A stretch of DNA of 64,000 bases from an uncultured Collinsella sp. Lineage in GTDB: Bacteria; Actinomycetota; Coriobacteriia; Coriobacteriales; Coriobacteriaceae. Below the pieces are notes generated by a model. That model saw only the letters and a list, made by a program, of their open reading frames with translations, did no database searches and was not told where the DNA came from. The position numbers were made by a program, and so were the translations under genes. The DNA lies in assembly GCA_958437495.1 (NCBI GenBank), contig CAUBOH010000001.1, forward strand, positions 1-64,000. Reading direction: 5' to 3'. Below, piece after piece: positions 22,856-32,431 of the stretch (the stretch's first letter is position 1; each line of letters starts with the position of its first letter).

Positions 22856-24199
22856 ATGAGCGAACCCCTGCGCACCGTGAACGTCGGCCTCATCGGTCTG
22901 GGAACCGTCGGCGGCGGCGTGGCCCGTCTGATTAAGAGCCACCACGATGAGTACCTGGCCGCCTACGGCATCGACCTTAAGCTAACCCGCGCCTGCGCGC
23001 TTGCCTGGGAGCAGGCCGAGGCAGCCGGTATTGAGCGTGAGGCCTTTACGAGTGACTGGCACGACGTCGTCACCGACCCCGCCGTCGACATCGTCGTCGA
23101 GCTGATCGGCGGCGAGCACCCCGCGACCGAGATCTTCACCACCGCCTTCGAGAACGGCAAGCACGTCGTCTCTGCCAACAAGGCCCTGTTGGGCCGTCAT
23201 GTCGAGACGCTCGCCGAGAAGGCACGCGCGTGCGGCGTGCAGATTAAGTGCGAGGCCAGCTGCGGCGGTGGCATCCCCATTGTCAGCACGCTCGAGCACG
23301 ATCTGGTGGGCAACAAGATCCTGACCATCGCAGGCATTCTCAACGGTACCACCAACTATATCCTGTCGCGCATGGACGCCGAGGGCGCCGATTACGCCGA
23401 CGTGCTTGCCGACGCGCAGACCAAGGGCTATGCCGAGGCCGACCCGTCCGCCGACGTCGACGGCTTCGACGCCGCCAGCAAGACGGCCATCCTCGCCTCC
23501 ATCGGCTTTGGCACCCGCGTTACCACCGACGATGTGTACCAGCAGGGTATCCGTACCATCGGCGCCGAGGACATCGCCCAGGCCCGCGAGCTCGGCTACA
23601 CCATTAAGCTGCTCGGCATCGCCCGCAACACCGACGCCGGTGTCGACGTCCGCGTGCATCCCACGCTGATCCCCGCCGATCACATGCTTGCCAAGGTCAA
23701 CGGCGCCATGAACGCTGTCTACGTGGTAGGCGACGCCGTGGGCGAGACTATGTTCTACGGTGCCGGCGCAGGCTCCTTCCCCACCGCAAGCGCCGTCGTG
23801 GGCGATATCCTGTCGCTCTCCGAGCAGATCAGCCGCGGCGTGGCTCCGCTGCCCGAGATTGAGCCCTATGGCCACAACCTCGCCTTTAAGCCCATGGACG
23901 AGCTCCAGACCAAGTACTATGTGCGCCTGAAGGTCGCCGACCGCGTGGGCGCCCTGTCCGAGACGGTCGATATCTTTGCCAAGCACAACATCTCGATCTC
24001 GCTCATCAACCAGGTCGAGGACGGCAAGTCGGGCGTTAGCGATGCCTGCTCGGTCATCTTCCTGACGCACCGCGCGCTCGAGAAGGACGTCCAGGCTGCC
24101 GCCGCCGAGCTTGCCAGCGTCGACTGCGTGGCCGAGGTCGCCAACGTCCTGCGCATCGAGGACGTTGATGCCTGGACCGAAGGCGTTATGGCCAACTAG
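22856..24199 (+). CDS. hom: Homoserine dehydrogenase
   Basis: This enzyme reduces aspartate semialdehyde to homoserine, the branch point to threonine and methionine. The 447-residue protein has an N-terminal NAD(P)-binding GLIGLGTVGGGVARL, VSANKALL with the cofactor-site Lys, the catalytic-domain signature GILNGTTNYILSRM and a C-terminal ACT domain (DRVGALSETVDIFAKHNISI) of the type that allows threonine feedback. Length and order are normal for the monofunctional enzyme. GAAGGAGCTATCT precedes the ATG and a strong terminator follows. It is divergent from the second binding-protein gene. Confidence 0.96.
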   Translation: MSEPLRTVNVGLIGLGTVGGGVARLIKSHHDEYLAAYGIDLKLTRACALAWEQAEAAGIEREAFTSDWHDVVTDPAVDIVVELIGGEHPATEIFTTAFENGKHVVSANKALLGRHVETLAEKARACGVQIKCEASCGGGIPIVSTLEHDLVGNKILTIAGILNGTTNYILSRMDAEGADYADVLADAQTKGYAEADPSADVDGFDAASKTAILASIGFGTRVTTDDVYQQGIRTIGAEDIAQARELGYTIKLLGIARNTDAGVDVRVHPTLIPADHMLAKVNGAMNAVYVVGDAVGETMFYGAGAGSFPTASAVVGDILSLSEQISRGVAPLPEIEPYGHNLAFKPMDELQTKYYVRLKVADRVGALSETVDIFAKHNISISLINQVEDGKSGVSDACSVIFLTHRALEKDVQAAAAELASVDCVAEVANVLRIEDVDAWTEGVMAN

Positions 24200-24234
24200 T
24201 CCACGACTTCGAACCTCAACGAGGCCCAACGCAA

Positions 24235-24273
24235 AAGGCGCGCTGCCTGCATCAACCGCAGGCAGCGCGCCTT
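24235..24273 (+). terminator. Terminator of hom
   Basis: Sixteen-base perfect arms around ATCAACC, followed by GTTCTGTTT, 36 bases after the hom stop. Confidence 0.85.
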
Positions 24274-24286
24274 GTTCTGTTTGTAA

Positions 24287-24463
24287 GGGAAGCAGCGTCC
24301 CAGTATTTCAGCTCAGAACGAGACGCTGCTTCCCTCAGGGCCTTCTTTCGGAAACTATGCCCCATTCTGGGCGCGGATTCTGGGACACGCTTTCCGCAAC
24401 GGGCCTCTCACGGAAACTGCATCCCACTCTGGGCGCCAATTCCGGGATGCATTTTCCGCGGCG
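24287..24463. repeat. Palindrome plus tandem pair of palindromic units
   Basis: First comes an inverted repeat with 13-base perfect arms (24287-24299 and 24322-24334). Then two about 62-base imperfect tandem copies follow (about 24349 and 24411). Each begins CGGAAACT, contains CTGGGCGC in the middle and ends TTTCCGC, so each is itself a palindrome. They fill the gap between convergent hom and antiporter genes. Being repeated and nested, they look like REP-type elements rather than a second terminator. Confidence 0.6.
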
Positions 24464-24470
24464 GCGTTGG

Positions 24471-26033
24471 CTACCTGCCGTCGTCATCCTCGGCTTCTTC
24501 GCGTGCGTAGAGCTCCAGCATGCGGCGGCGGTATTCGCGCACGGCGAGCTTGGCGCGCTCCAGACGGCGACGCTCGCGCGGAGTCAGCTCGGACGGGTCG
24601 ACCTCGTCTCCATAGGTCTTATCGGCAAGAAGACGCGCCGCGTCCACGATGCGGGCATCGATGTGGCCGCTCGCCGCCTCGGCGGAAAGACGCTCGGCAA
24701 TCGTATCGAGCGTAGGCAGGCCCTCGAATACGCGACCATGGCCATGCGAGGTCAGCAGCTCGTGCTCTCGTGCGAGCAGACTCGCCAAATCGTGATGGGC
24801 ACGCAGGATATCGAGCGCATCGGATGGATGCTCGGCAACTTCTGCCACGGCGGCGACCGGCGCGGCATCGACCACGCGGTAGAAGAGCTGCGCGAGCAAT
24901 GGCATCAAGAACACCGTGATGGCACCGGCGGCAACCATGACCGACGCAATATCTTGCGACAGCGCGCCCGCGTTGACGGCAACGCTTGTCACGGCAACGA
25001 TGATCGGCAGGGCCGTGGTGCAGTAGAGCGCCACGGTGATGCGACCATACGCCGACACATCGCGCGTCGCAGGACAAATGCTCATAGAAATAAGAATGGG
25101 CACGGCACGAATAATCAACAACGCCACGATAAAGCCCGCGAGCAGCCCGGGACGCGACGCCACGGCCGTCAGGTCGATCTTTGCGCCCGATACAGTAAAG
25201 AACACCGGAATCAAAAGGCCGTAGGCCAGGCCGTCGAGCTTGGTCTCGAGCGTATGGTTGCCCTCGGGGATGATGTAGCGCAGGACAAAGCCGGCGGCAA
25301 AAGAACCCAACACGATATCGAGGTCAAAGACGGCCGAGAACGCCACGAGCGTAACCAGGATGAGCACCGTCAGGCGCACGAAGGTCTGCGACGTGGTATC
25401 GGCGCGCTCCTCGACAAACGCAAAGAAGCGGCTGCCGACGCGCTTGGAGCGGCTCGGGACCACGGCAAGTAACACGCACACAGCCGCAAACAAGCCCAAG
25501 ATCAACAACGTCTGAATTCCCGTGCGGGCAGACAGCAGCACGGACATGGCGAGCACGGGACCGAGCTCGCCCCAGGTGCCATACGCGAGAATCGAGTCGC
25601 CCACACGCGTGCCGGTGAGCGAGCGCTCACGCATGATGGGCACGAGCGTGCCGAGCGCCGTCGAAGTGAGGGCAAGCGTCACGGCGATACCGTCGAAATG
25701 GCTGACCGAGAACCATGGGGTAAAGCGCACGGCAAGCCAGGCGATACCAAACGTGACGACCCACGTCGCCATACCGTAGCGCCCCTCGACGCCCGTGATG
25801 CTCTTGGGGTCGATCTCAAAGCCGGCGAGCAGGAACAAAAAGGCCAGACCGAGCTCGGACACAAGCGAGACCTCGGCATCTACATGGATGACGCCGAGCA
25901 TATGGGGTCCCAGCACCGCGCCGAACACGAGCAAAAAGACCGTTTCGGGAACGGGCTTTCCGGGAATCGCCGAGGCGATAAAGGGGCTTGCAAAGGCCAC
26001 GAGTGCGATGATGGCGAGCGAAACGAATGCCAT
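24471..26033 (-). CDS. Cation:proton antiporter (CPA2 family)
   Basis: The 520-residue protein has about twelve hydrophobic segments over residues 1-385, with the CPA2 features FLFLLAGFEIDPKS, VTLALTSTALGTLVPI and LGSFAAGFVLRYI. It exchanges Na+ or K+ for H+ across the membrane, serving pH and ion balance. Unlike KefB/KefC it lacks a recognisable TrkA-N domain. Instead it has a cytoplasmic tail of about 130 residues rich in Arg and Glu that ends in a charged helix (RERRRLERAKLAVREYRRR). It is monocistronic on the minus strand and convergent with hom. Confidence 0.85.
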   Translation of the reverse strand: MAFVSLAIIALVAFASPFIASAIPGKPVPETVFLLVFGAVLGPHMLGVIHVDAEVSLVSELGLAFLFLLAGFEIDPKSITGVEGRYGMATWVVTFGIAWLAVRFTPWFSVSHFDGIAVTLALTSTALGTLVPIMRERSLTGTRVGDSILAYGTWGELGPVLAMSVLLSARTGIQTLLILGLFAAVCVLLAVVPSRSKRVGSRFFAFVEERADTTSQTFVRLTVLILVTLVAFSAVFDLDIVLGSFAAGFVLRYIIPEGNHTLETKLDGLAYGLLIPVFFTVSGAKIDLTAVASRPGLLAGFIVALLIIRAVPILISMSICPATRDVSAYGRITVALYCTTALPIIVAVTSVAVNAGALSQDIASVMVAAGAITVFLMPLLAQLFYRVVDAAPVAAVAEVAEHPSDALDILRAHHDLASLLAREHELLTSHGHGRVFEGLPTLDTIAERLSAEAASGHIDARIVDAARLLADKTYGDEVDPSELTPRERRRLERAKLAVREYRRRMLELYAREEAEDDDGR

Positions 26034-26217
26034 GTGATGCCTTTCTCTTGTTTGCGCTTCACTGTAGCACCCTCGCCGTCCTCAACGCGCCGCGAGCTGT
26101 CGTATCATAGTGAGGTTTACAAACATGTGGCTCAAGGCGACCGCAGGGCAGACCCCGCAAACCGACCGCTGCCGCATACCGTACCGTACGCCCAACCGAT
26201 CAGGAAGGCAGGAACCA

Positions 26218-29200
26218 ATGGTCTCTCGTATCTACGTGGAGAAGAAACCCGGGTTCGACGTCGAGGCTCAGCAGCTCAAGGGCGAGCTGACCGAGATTCT
26301 CGGCATCAAGGGCATCGAGGCCCTGAGGATCATCAACCGCTACGACGTCGAGGGCATCGACGAGGAGCTTTTCCGCTCCTGCGTGCCGACCGTCTTTAGC
26401 GAGCCCCAGGTCGATGTGACCTACGACGAGCTCCCCGCAAGCGATGGCGCCGTCTTTGCCGTCGAATTCCTGCCTGGCCAGTTTGACCAGCGCGCCGACT
26501 CCGCCAGCGAGTGCGTGCAGCTCATCAGCCAGGGCGAGCGCCCCGCCGTGCGCTCCGCCAAGGTCTATATGATCTCGGGCGCTCTGGACGAAGCCGCCGT
26601 CGAGGCCATCAAGCACTACGTGGTGAACCCCGTCGAGGCGCGCATCGCCTCGCTCGACCTGCCCGAGACGCTATACATGGAGACCCCCGAGCCCCAGCCC
26701 GTCGAGGTGCTCGACGGCTTCCGTGAGCTCGACGAGGCCGGCCTTGCCGCTTTAATCGCCGATCGCGGCCTTGCCATGGACGAGGCGGACATCGCCTTCT
26801 GCCAGCAGTACTTCCGCGATGAGGACCGCGACCCCACCATCACCGAGATTCGCGTGATCGACACCTACTGGTCCGACCACTGCCGCCATACCACCTTCGG
26901 CACCGTCCTGGACGACGTGACGATCGACGACGCCGTGGTGCAGCAGGCCTTCGACCGCTACATGGAGATGCGCCACGAACTCGGCCGCGACGCCAAGCCC
27001 GTCTGCCTCATGGACATGGGCACCATCGGCGCCAAGTACCTTAAAAAGACCGGCGTCATGACCGATGTCGACGAATCCGAGGAGATCAACGCCTGCACCG
27101 TCAAGGTAAAGGTTGATGTCGATGGCGAGGACCAGGACTGGCTGTTCCTCTTTAAGAACGAGACCCACAACCACCCGACCGAAATCGAGCCTTTCGGCGG
27201 TGCCGCCACCTGCGTGGGCGGCGCCATCCGCGACCCGCTCTCGGGCCGCAGCTACGTGTACCAGGCCATGCGTGTCACCGGCGCCGGCGACCCCACCGTC
27301 CCCGTGTCCGAGACGCTCGAGGGCAAGCTGCCGCAGCGCAAGCTCGTAACCACTGCCGCCGCCGGCTACTCCAGCTACGGCAACCAGATCGGCCTTGCCA
27401 CCGGCCAGGTCAACGAGCTCTATCACCCCGGCTACGTGGCCAAGCGCATGGAGGTCGGCGCCGTCGTGGGCGCTACCCCGGCAAACCACGTGCGCCGCGA
27501 GTGCCCCGCCCCCACCGACAAGATCATCCTGCTGGGCGGCCGCACCGGCCGTGACGGCATCGGCGGCGCCACCGGCTCCTCCAAGACCCAGAACACCGAG
27601 TCCATCGAGACCTCGGGCGCCGAGGTCCAGAAGGGCAACGCCCCGGTCGAGCGCAAGCTGCAGCGCCTCTTCCGCCGCGGCGACGCCTGCCGTCTGATCA
27701 AGCGCTGCAACGACTTTGGCGCCGGCGGCGTCTCGGTCGCCGTGGGCGAGCTTGCCGACGGCCTGTATGTCGACCTGGACACCGTGACCAAGAAGTATGA
27801 CGGCCTGGACGGCACCGAGCTCGCCATCTCCGAGTCCCAGGAGCGCATGGCCTGCGCCGTCGCCGACGGTGACGTCGAGGAGTTCATGGGCTACGCCGCC
27901 GAGGAGAACCTCGAGGCGACCGTTATCGCCGAGGTTACCGCCGAGCCGCGCATGCGCATGGCCTGGAACGGCGTCGCCATCGTCGACCTGTCCCGTGAGT
28001 TCCTCAACTCCAACGGCGCGCCCAAGCACCAGGTCGCTCACGTGTGCGCCCGCAGCGTGTGGCAGCCCAGCTGGGCCGGCACCACGCTCGCCGAGCGCAT
28101 GACCTCGCTGGTCACCGACCTCAACGTCGCCTCCAACAAGGGCCTTTCCGAGCGCTTCGACTCCACCATCGGTGCCGCGACCGTGCTCATGCCCTTTGGC
28201 GGCAAGACGCAGCTCACCCCGAGCTCTGCCATGGTCGCCAAGTTCCCCGTGGACGGCGAGACCACCACGGCAAGCGCCATGGCATGGGGCTTCAACCCCT
28301 ACCTGATGGAGGCCGACCAGTTTGCTGGCGCCTACCTGTCCGTGGTCGAGTCCATCGCCAAGCTCGTGGCCGCCGGCTTTGAGCACAAGCGCGCCTACCT
28401 CTCCTTCCAGGAGTACTTCGAGCGCCTGCGCACCGAGGCCGAGCGCTGGGGCAAGCCCATGGCAGCCGTCCTGGGCGCCCTTATGGCCCAGGTCGATCTG
28501 GGTGCCGGTGCCATCGGCGGCAAGGACTCTATGAGCGGCTCGTTTGAGGACGAGGCCGGTGAGCTCAACGTTCCGCCGACCCTGATCAGCTTCGCTGTTG
28601 CCGTGGGTAAGGCCGCCCGTGCCGTCTCGCCCGAGTTCAAGGGTCTGACGCATCGCGTCGTGCGCATCGCCCCCGCCACCTATGGCGAGGACTACCGCCC
28701 CGACGCCCAGCAGCTGCTCGCCGCGTTTGACGCCGTCGAGGCGCTCACCGCCACCGGTGACGCCCTGGCCGTCTCCACGCCCGGCTACGGCTGCGGCGCC
28801 GAGAGCCTCTTTAAGATGTGCGTCGGCAACCAGATCGGTATCGAGCTTGCCGAGGATGTGGACGTGGAAAGCCTCTTCACCCCGCTCTACGGCAGCTTTA
28901 TCGTCGAGCTCGCCGAGGATGCCGAGCTGCCCGAGGTCACCGACGGCGTTGTCGTCGAGCCCCTGGGCACCACCGTCGAGGGCTACGTCATCGACACCGG
29001 CTCCGAGGTCATCGAGCTCGCCGAGCTCCAGGAGGCCTGGGAAAGCGGTATCGAGAGCGTCTTCGCCTACCGCAGCGCCGGCGAGACCGCCGAGGTCGAG
29101 ACGATCGACTTCCGCGCCAAGGACATCCACGTGTATGGCGGCGCCAAGATCGCCCGCCCGCGTGTGGTTATCCCTGTGTTCCCCGGCAACAACTGCGAGT

Positions 29201-29964
29201 ACGACAGCGCCCGCGCCTTCCGTGCCGCCGGTGCCGAGGCCGACACCTTCGTGATCAACAACCTCACGCCCGAGGCCGTCGCCGAGAGCACCCACGAGCT
29301 TGCCCGCCGCATCCGTGCAAGCCAGATTGTCATGATCCCCGGCGGCTTCTCGGGCGGCGACGAGCCCGACGGCTCCGCCAAGTTCATCACGGCGTTCTTC
29401 CGCGCTCCCGAGGTCACCGAGGCAGTCCGCGACCTGCTCAAGGCCCGCGACGGCCTGATGCTGGGCATCTGCAACGGCTTCCAGGCCCTAATCAAGCTCG
29501 GTCTGGTGCCCTACGGCGACATCGTCGACGCCACACCCGATGCGCCCACGCTGACCTTTAACACCATCGGTCGTCACCAGAGCCGTCTGGTGCGCACTCG
29601 CATCTCGTCTAATCTGTCCCCGTGGCTGTCGCAGTGCAGCCTCGACGACCCCTACACCGTCGCCATCAGCCACGGCGAGGGCCGCTTTGTCGCCAACGAC
29701 GAGGTACTCGCTCAGCTGATCGCCAACGGCCAGGTCGCCACGCAGTACGTGGGCGAGGACGGCAAGCCGAGCATGGACCTTTCCGTCAACCCCAACGGCT
29801 CCGCACTTGCCATCGAGGGCATCACGAGCCCCGACGGCCGCGTCCTGGGCAAGATGGGCCATGCCGAGCGCCGCGGCGACAACCTGTACCGCAACGTGCC
29901 CGAGCATGTCCCCGGCGATAAGTTCATGCCAATCTTTGAGAGCGGCGTAGCCTACTTCGCTTAA
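26218..29964 (+). CDS. purL: Phosphoribosylformylglycinamidine synthase, single-chain type
   Basis: This enzyme uses glutamine and ATP to convert FGAR to FGAM, step four of purine synthesis. The 1248-residue chain has the large-type layout: an N-terminal PurS-like domain, two AIR-synthase-like halves (FKNETHNHPTEIEPFGG; LIKRCNDFGAGGVSVAVGEL; GGKDSMSG) and a C-terminal class I glutamine amidotransferase with MIPGGFSGGDE, the nucleophile Cys in LGICNGFQAL and the His in ISHGEGRF. PurS, PurL and PurQ are therefore joined in one protein. The ATG at 26218 has AGGAACCA upstream; the ORF extends to 26110 without a better start. A terminator lies at 30003-30036. Confidence 0.97.
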   Translation: MVSRIYVEKKPGFDVEAQQLKGELTEILGIKGIEALRIINRYDVEGIDEELFRSCVPTVFSEPQVDVTYDELPASDGAVFAVEFLPGQFDQRADSASECVQLISQGERPAVRSAKVYMISGALDEAAVEAIKHYVVNPVEARIASLDLPETLYMETPEPQPVEVLDGFRELDEAGLAALIADRGLAMDEADIAFCQQYFRDEDRDPTITEIRVIDTYWSDHCRHTTFGTVLDDVTIDDAVVQQAFDRYMEMRHELGRDAKPVCLMDMGTIGAKYLKKTGVMTDVDESEEINACTVKVKVDVDGEDQDWLFLFKNETHNHPTEIEPFGGAATCVGGAIRDPLSGRSYVYQAMRVTGAGDPTVPVSETLEGKLPQRKLVTTAAAGYSSYGNQIGLATGQVNELYHPGYVAKRMEVGAVVGATPANHVRRECPAPTDKIILLGGRTGRDGIGGATGSSKTQNTESIETSGAEVQKGNAPVERKLQRLFRRGDACRLIKRCNDFGAGGVSVAVGELADGLYVDLDTVTKKYDGLDGTELAISESQERMACAVADGDVEEFMGYAAEENLEATVIAEVTAEPRMRMAWNGVAIVDLSREFLNSNGAPKHQVAHVCARSVWQPSWAGTTLAERMTSLVTDLNVASNKGLSERFDSTIGAATVLMPFGGKTQLTPSSAMVAKFPVDGETTTASAMAWGFNPYLMEADQFAGAYLSVVESIAKLVAAGFEHKRAYLSFQEYFERLRTEAERWGKPMAAVLGALMAQVDLGAGAIGGKDSMSGSFEDEAGELNVPPTLISFAVAVGKAARAVSPEFKGLTHRVVRIAPATYGEDYRPDAQQLLAAFDAVEALTATGDALAVSTPGYGCGAESLFKMCVGNQIGIELAEDVDVESLFTPLYGSFIVELAEDAELPEVTDGVVVEPLGTTVEGYVIDTGSEVIELAELQEAWESGIESVFAYRSAGETAEVETIDFRAKDIHVYGGAKIARPRVVIPVFPGNNCEYDSARAFRAAGAEADTFVINNLTPEAVAESTHELARRIRASQIVMIPGGFSGGDEPDGSAKFITAFFRAPEVTEAVRDLLKARDGLMLGICNGFQALIKLGLVPYGDIVDATPDAPTLTFNTIGRHQSRLVRTRISSNLSPWLSQCSLDDPYTVAISHGEGRFVANDEVLAQLIANGQVATQYVGEDGKPSMDLSVNPNGSALAIEGITSPDGRVLGKMGHAERRGDNLYRNVPEHVPGDKFMPIFESGVAYFA

Positions 29965-30002
29965 AGCTTTCCCATCGGGTACAATCCCCTCGGGTAACAA
30001 CA

Positions 30003-30036
30003 CCCGCCACCGGCACGCCCGGTGGCGGGTTCTTTT
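30003..30036 (+). terminator. Terminator of purL
   Basis: Eleven-base perfect arms CCCGCCACCGG / CCGGTGGCGGG are followed by TTCTTTTTT, about 40 bases after the stop codon. Confidence 0.88.
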
Positions 30037-30065
30037 TTGCTTTGCGCGTATAGGAGAAGGACATC

Positions 30066-31001
30066 ATGGAAAGCCGCAAGCCGCATCTCGCCACCCCGCC
30101 CGGACTCATCCTGGGCTGTCTTGTTTGCTGTGCACTTTGGGGATCGGCCTTTCCCTGCATCAAGATCGGTTACGCACTCTTTGGTATCCCAGCGCACGAT
30201 AGCGCTTCGCAGTTACTCTTTGCAGGTTTGCGCTTCACGCTTGCCGGTATCCTGGTTATCGCCGGTATGAGTGCAGCCCAGCGCCGCCCGCTCGTCCCAC
30301 AGGTACGCGACATTAAGCCCATCTGCATCCTGTCGCTCTTCCAGACTATCGGGCAGTACTTCTTTTTCTATCTGGGACTCTCGCGCGCCAGTGCCATGTC
30401 GAGCTCCATCATCGAGGCCAGCGCCAACTTCTTGGCCATCCTCTTTGCCGCCTTGGCATTTCATACCGAGAGGCTCAATACGGCCAAGGTGCTTGGCTGT
30501 GTGTTAGGCTTTGCCGGCGTCGCACTCGTCAATCTTTCGGGCGCGGACGGTACCTTTGGCTTTACGCTCGACGGCGAGGGCTTTATCCTGGCCTCCACCG
30601 TTGCGGGCGCCCTATCGACCTGCCTCATTGGCATCTTCTCGCGCGAGCATGACGGCGTCTTGCTCGCCGGTTGGCAGTTTTTAGTCGGCGGCCTGGTCCT
30701 TACCGCCATCGGGTTTTTGATGGGCGGCACGCTCTCCCCCACCGCAATCGCCCCCGCCATCGTGCTCATTATCTATATGGCACTCATCTCCGCCGTCGCG
30801 TACTCGCTATGGTCGCGTCTGCTTGCCGTCAACCCCGTCAGCCGCGTGTCGGTCTTTGGCTTTATGAACCCGGTCTTTGGCGTGCTGCTGAGCGCGCTGC
30901 TGCTTGGCGAGGGCGCCGGGACGAGCCCTGTTACCGTTATAGTTGCCCTGCTGTTGGTCTGCGGCGGCATCATCATCGTCAACAGGCCTAAAAAGGCCTA
31001 G
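30066..31001 (+). CDS. EamA family (DMT) transporter
   Basis: The 311-residue protein has ten hydrophobic segments arranged as two five-segment EamA repeats, as in drug/metabolite exporters such as RhaT- and YdcZ-type carriers. The first repeat begins GLILGCLVCCALWGSAFPCIKIG; the second ends NPVFGVLLSALLLGEG, the typical EamA end. It probably exports an amino acid or other small metabolite. AGGAGAAGGAC before the ATG is a good ribosome binding site. It follows the purL terminator and is probably a single-gene unit. Confidence 0.85.
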   Translation: MESRKPHLATPPGLILGCLVCCALWGSAFPCIKIGYALFGIPAHDSASQLLFAGLRFTLAGILVIAGMSAAQRRPLVPQVRDIKPICILSLFQTIGQYFFFYLGLSRASAMSSSIIEASANFLAILFAALAFHTERLNTAKVLGCVLGFAGVALVNLSGADGTFGFTLDGEGFILASTVAGALSTCLIGIFSREHDGVLLAGWQFLVGGLVLTAIGFLMGGTLSPTAIAPAIVLIIYMALISAVAYSLWSRLLAVNPVSRVSVFGFMNPVFGVLLSALLLGEGAGTSPVTVIVALLLVCGGIIIVNRPKKA

Positions 31002-31100
31002 CGAACTGCCCTTATTTAGCAGAGGGGATTCACATACTTTAGTTAAATGGAATACATCGGAGAGCCAAGGCCGCCATGCACGCAAGCGTGCGCCCTTTCT

Positions 31101-32291
31101 CTAGCATATCTGGATGCCGGTTTTCTTTTTCTCGGCCTTGACACGGTAGAGCTCCGCATCGGCAGCGCGAAGCAAGTCTTGCCAGGTATCGACACCATCA
31201 CCGACCCGTGCGTAGCCGATGGACATCCGCAACAGATACGGCACCTCGGCGCGCGCGAGCTCGTTGTTGATTTTCGCGCACAGATGCATGATATCCTGCT
31301 CCGCCGTCGCCTTTTGAAGCACCACGAACTCATCGCCGCCATAACGTGCGATAAAGCCACCAGACGCCGAGCAGACCTCTTTGAGCGCAGCAGATATGAC
31401 CTGGAGGGCATGATCGCCCTCCACATGTCCATAGCGATCGTTAATCTGCTTAAAGCCGTCGGCGTCCATCATAAGCAGATACACATCTTCGGCCTGAGCC
31501 ACATTTGAGAAGAGCGACAGTATATAGGTCTCAAAACGATTGCGATTGTTGAGGCCAGTCAACGGGTCGGTCGAGATCAGCTGCTCCTGGTAGATGATGT
31601 AGAGCAGCAAAATGCTCAGCGTTATACCGACACAAAGGCCCGGTACCGAAAACAAAACCTGGAAGGTACCGCCCACCAGAGCGGGAATGGCGAAAAATGC
31701 CAAGGTTCGATAGATGGCCTTCGTCTGCAGGCTCTCGACCCTGCGAGATTGAACAAACGCATGCAGGGACGTATGTATAACGTAACAGTAGCTGACGATG
31801 GGCTGGATCATATAGGCAAAGCCGCGACGATACACGCCCTGCGAATCGATATAGAACAGGGCATGCGTCCAGTAGCTGGTAAACGCCAGCACGACCACCA
31901 GAGCCGTAGGCAACGCTACAAGCACCACCCTATAGCGCGAGGTCAAAAGGCGAGAACCCTGCACCGTCTCGGAATAGATAAACCAAATGAGACACGCGAT
32001 GGCAAAGAGCGAAAACGAAACCGCGTTGGAAATCCAGTTGGCGGCAATGCCCAACGTGCCGCTCGCACCGTCCGAAAGCGTCCAGATCATATCGAATAAT
32101 ATGTACGCGGCAGAGGTGTAGCCAAGCATGCTAAACAAGAGCTGCTGGGTGCTCGAGAACAAGGAACGACGACTTCGCACGGCAAGCCCGATAAGAACAA
32201 TCATGCATAGCACGAATATCTCAATCTTGAGTGCCTTAACCACTAGACGCCGTCCCTTCAATATCCAAGTGGTCAGAATCGCCCGATTCAT
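31101..32291 (-). CDS. Membrane-bound diguanylate cyclase (GGDEF)
   Basis: The 396-residue protein combines an N-terminal membrane region of about seven or eight segments (residues 20-225) with a C-terminal GGDEF domain: STDPLTGLNNRNRFETY, LLMMDADGFKQINDRYGHV and RYGGDEFVVL. It should make cyclic di-GMP from two GTP in response to a membrane or external signal. The catalytic motif is intact. I see no RxxD inhibitory site at the usual spacing before it. The start at 32291 lacks a clear ribosome binding site; a GTG about 16 codons later, after AAGGGACGG, is an alternative. No phosphodiesterase (EAL) gene is present in the window. Confidence 0.92.
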   Translation of the reverse strand: MNRAILTTWILKGRRLVVKALKIEIFVLCMIVLIGLAVRSRRSLFSSTQQLLFSMLGYTSAAYILFDMIWTLSDGASGTLGIAANWISNAVSFSLFAIACLIWFIYSETVQGSRLLTSRYRVVLVALPTALVVVLAFTSYWTHALFYIDSQGVYRRGFAYMIQPIVSYCYVIHTSLHAFVQSRRVESLQTKAIYRTLAFFAIPALVGGTFQVLFSVPGLCVGITLSILLLYIIYQEQLISTDPLTGLNNRNRFETYILSLFSNVAQAEDVYLLMMDADGFKQINDRYGHVEGDHALQVISAALKEVCSASGGFIARYGGDEFVVLQKATAEQDIMHLCAKINNELARAEVPYLLRMSIGYARVGDGVDTWQDLLRAADAELYRVKAEKKKTGIQIC

Positions 32292-32342
32292 GTCTGGGCA
32301 ATAAACACCCCTTACTCCGCAGGGGCAAAGGGAATAATAGCA

Positions 32343-32386
32343 GAGCGCCCGAACATCACTGCAAAACAGTTTCTGTTCGGGCGCTC
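32343..32386 (-). terminator. Terminator after kdgT
   Basis: Perfect 13-base arms (32343-32355 and 32374-32386) lie between the kdgT stop and the start of the diguanylate cyclase gene, both on the minus strand. Confidence 0.6.
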
Positions 32387-32431
32387 GAGCGGCGCGAGTT
32401 GCACGCCGGAATCAATTATCGGTAACGGTCG

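Noticed and set aside
26752..29295. An 847-residue minus-strand ORF
   Set aside because: It is entirely antisense to purL, has no ribosome binding site and is extremely Gly/Leu/Val-biased.
31101..32291. Inactive GGDEF protein
   Set aside because: The GGDEF motif and the DADGFKQIN and DPLTG segments are intact, so catalytic activity is more likely.
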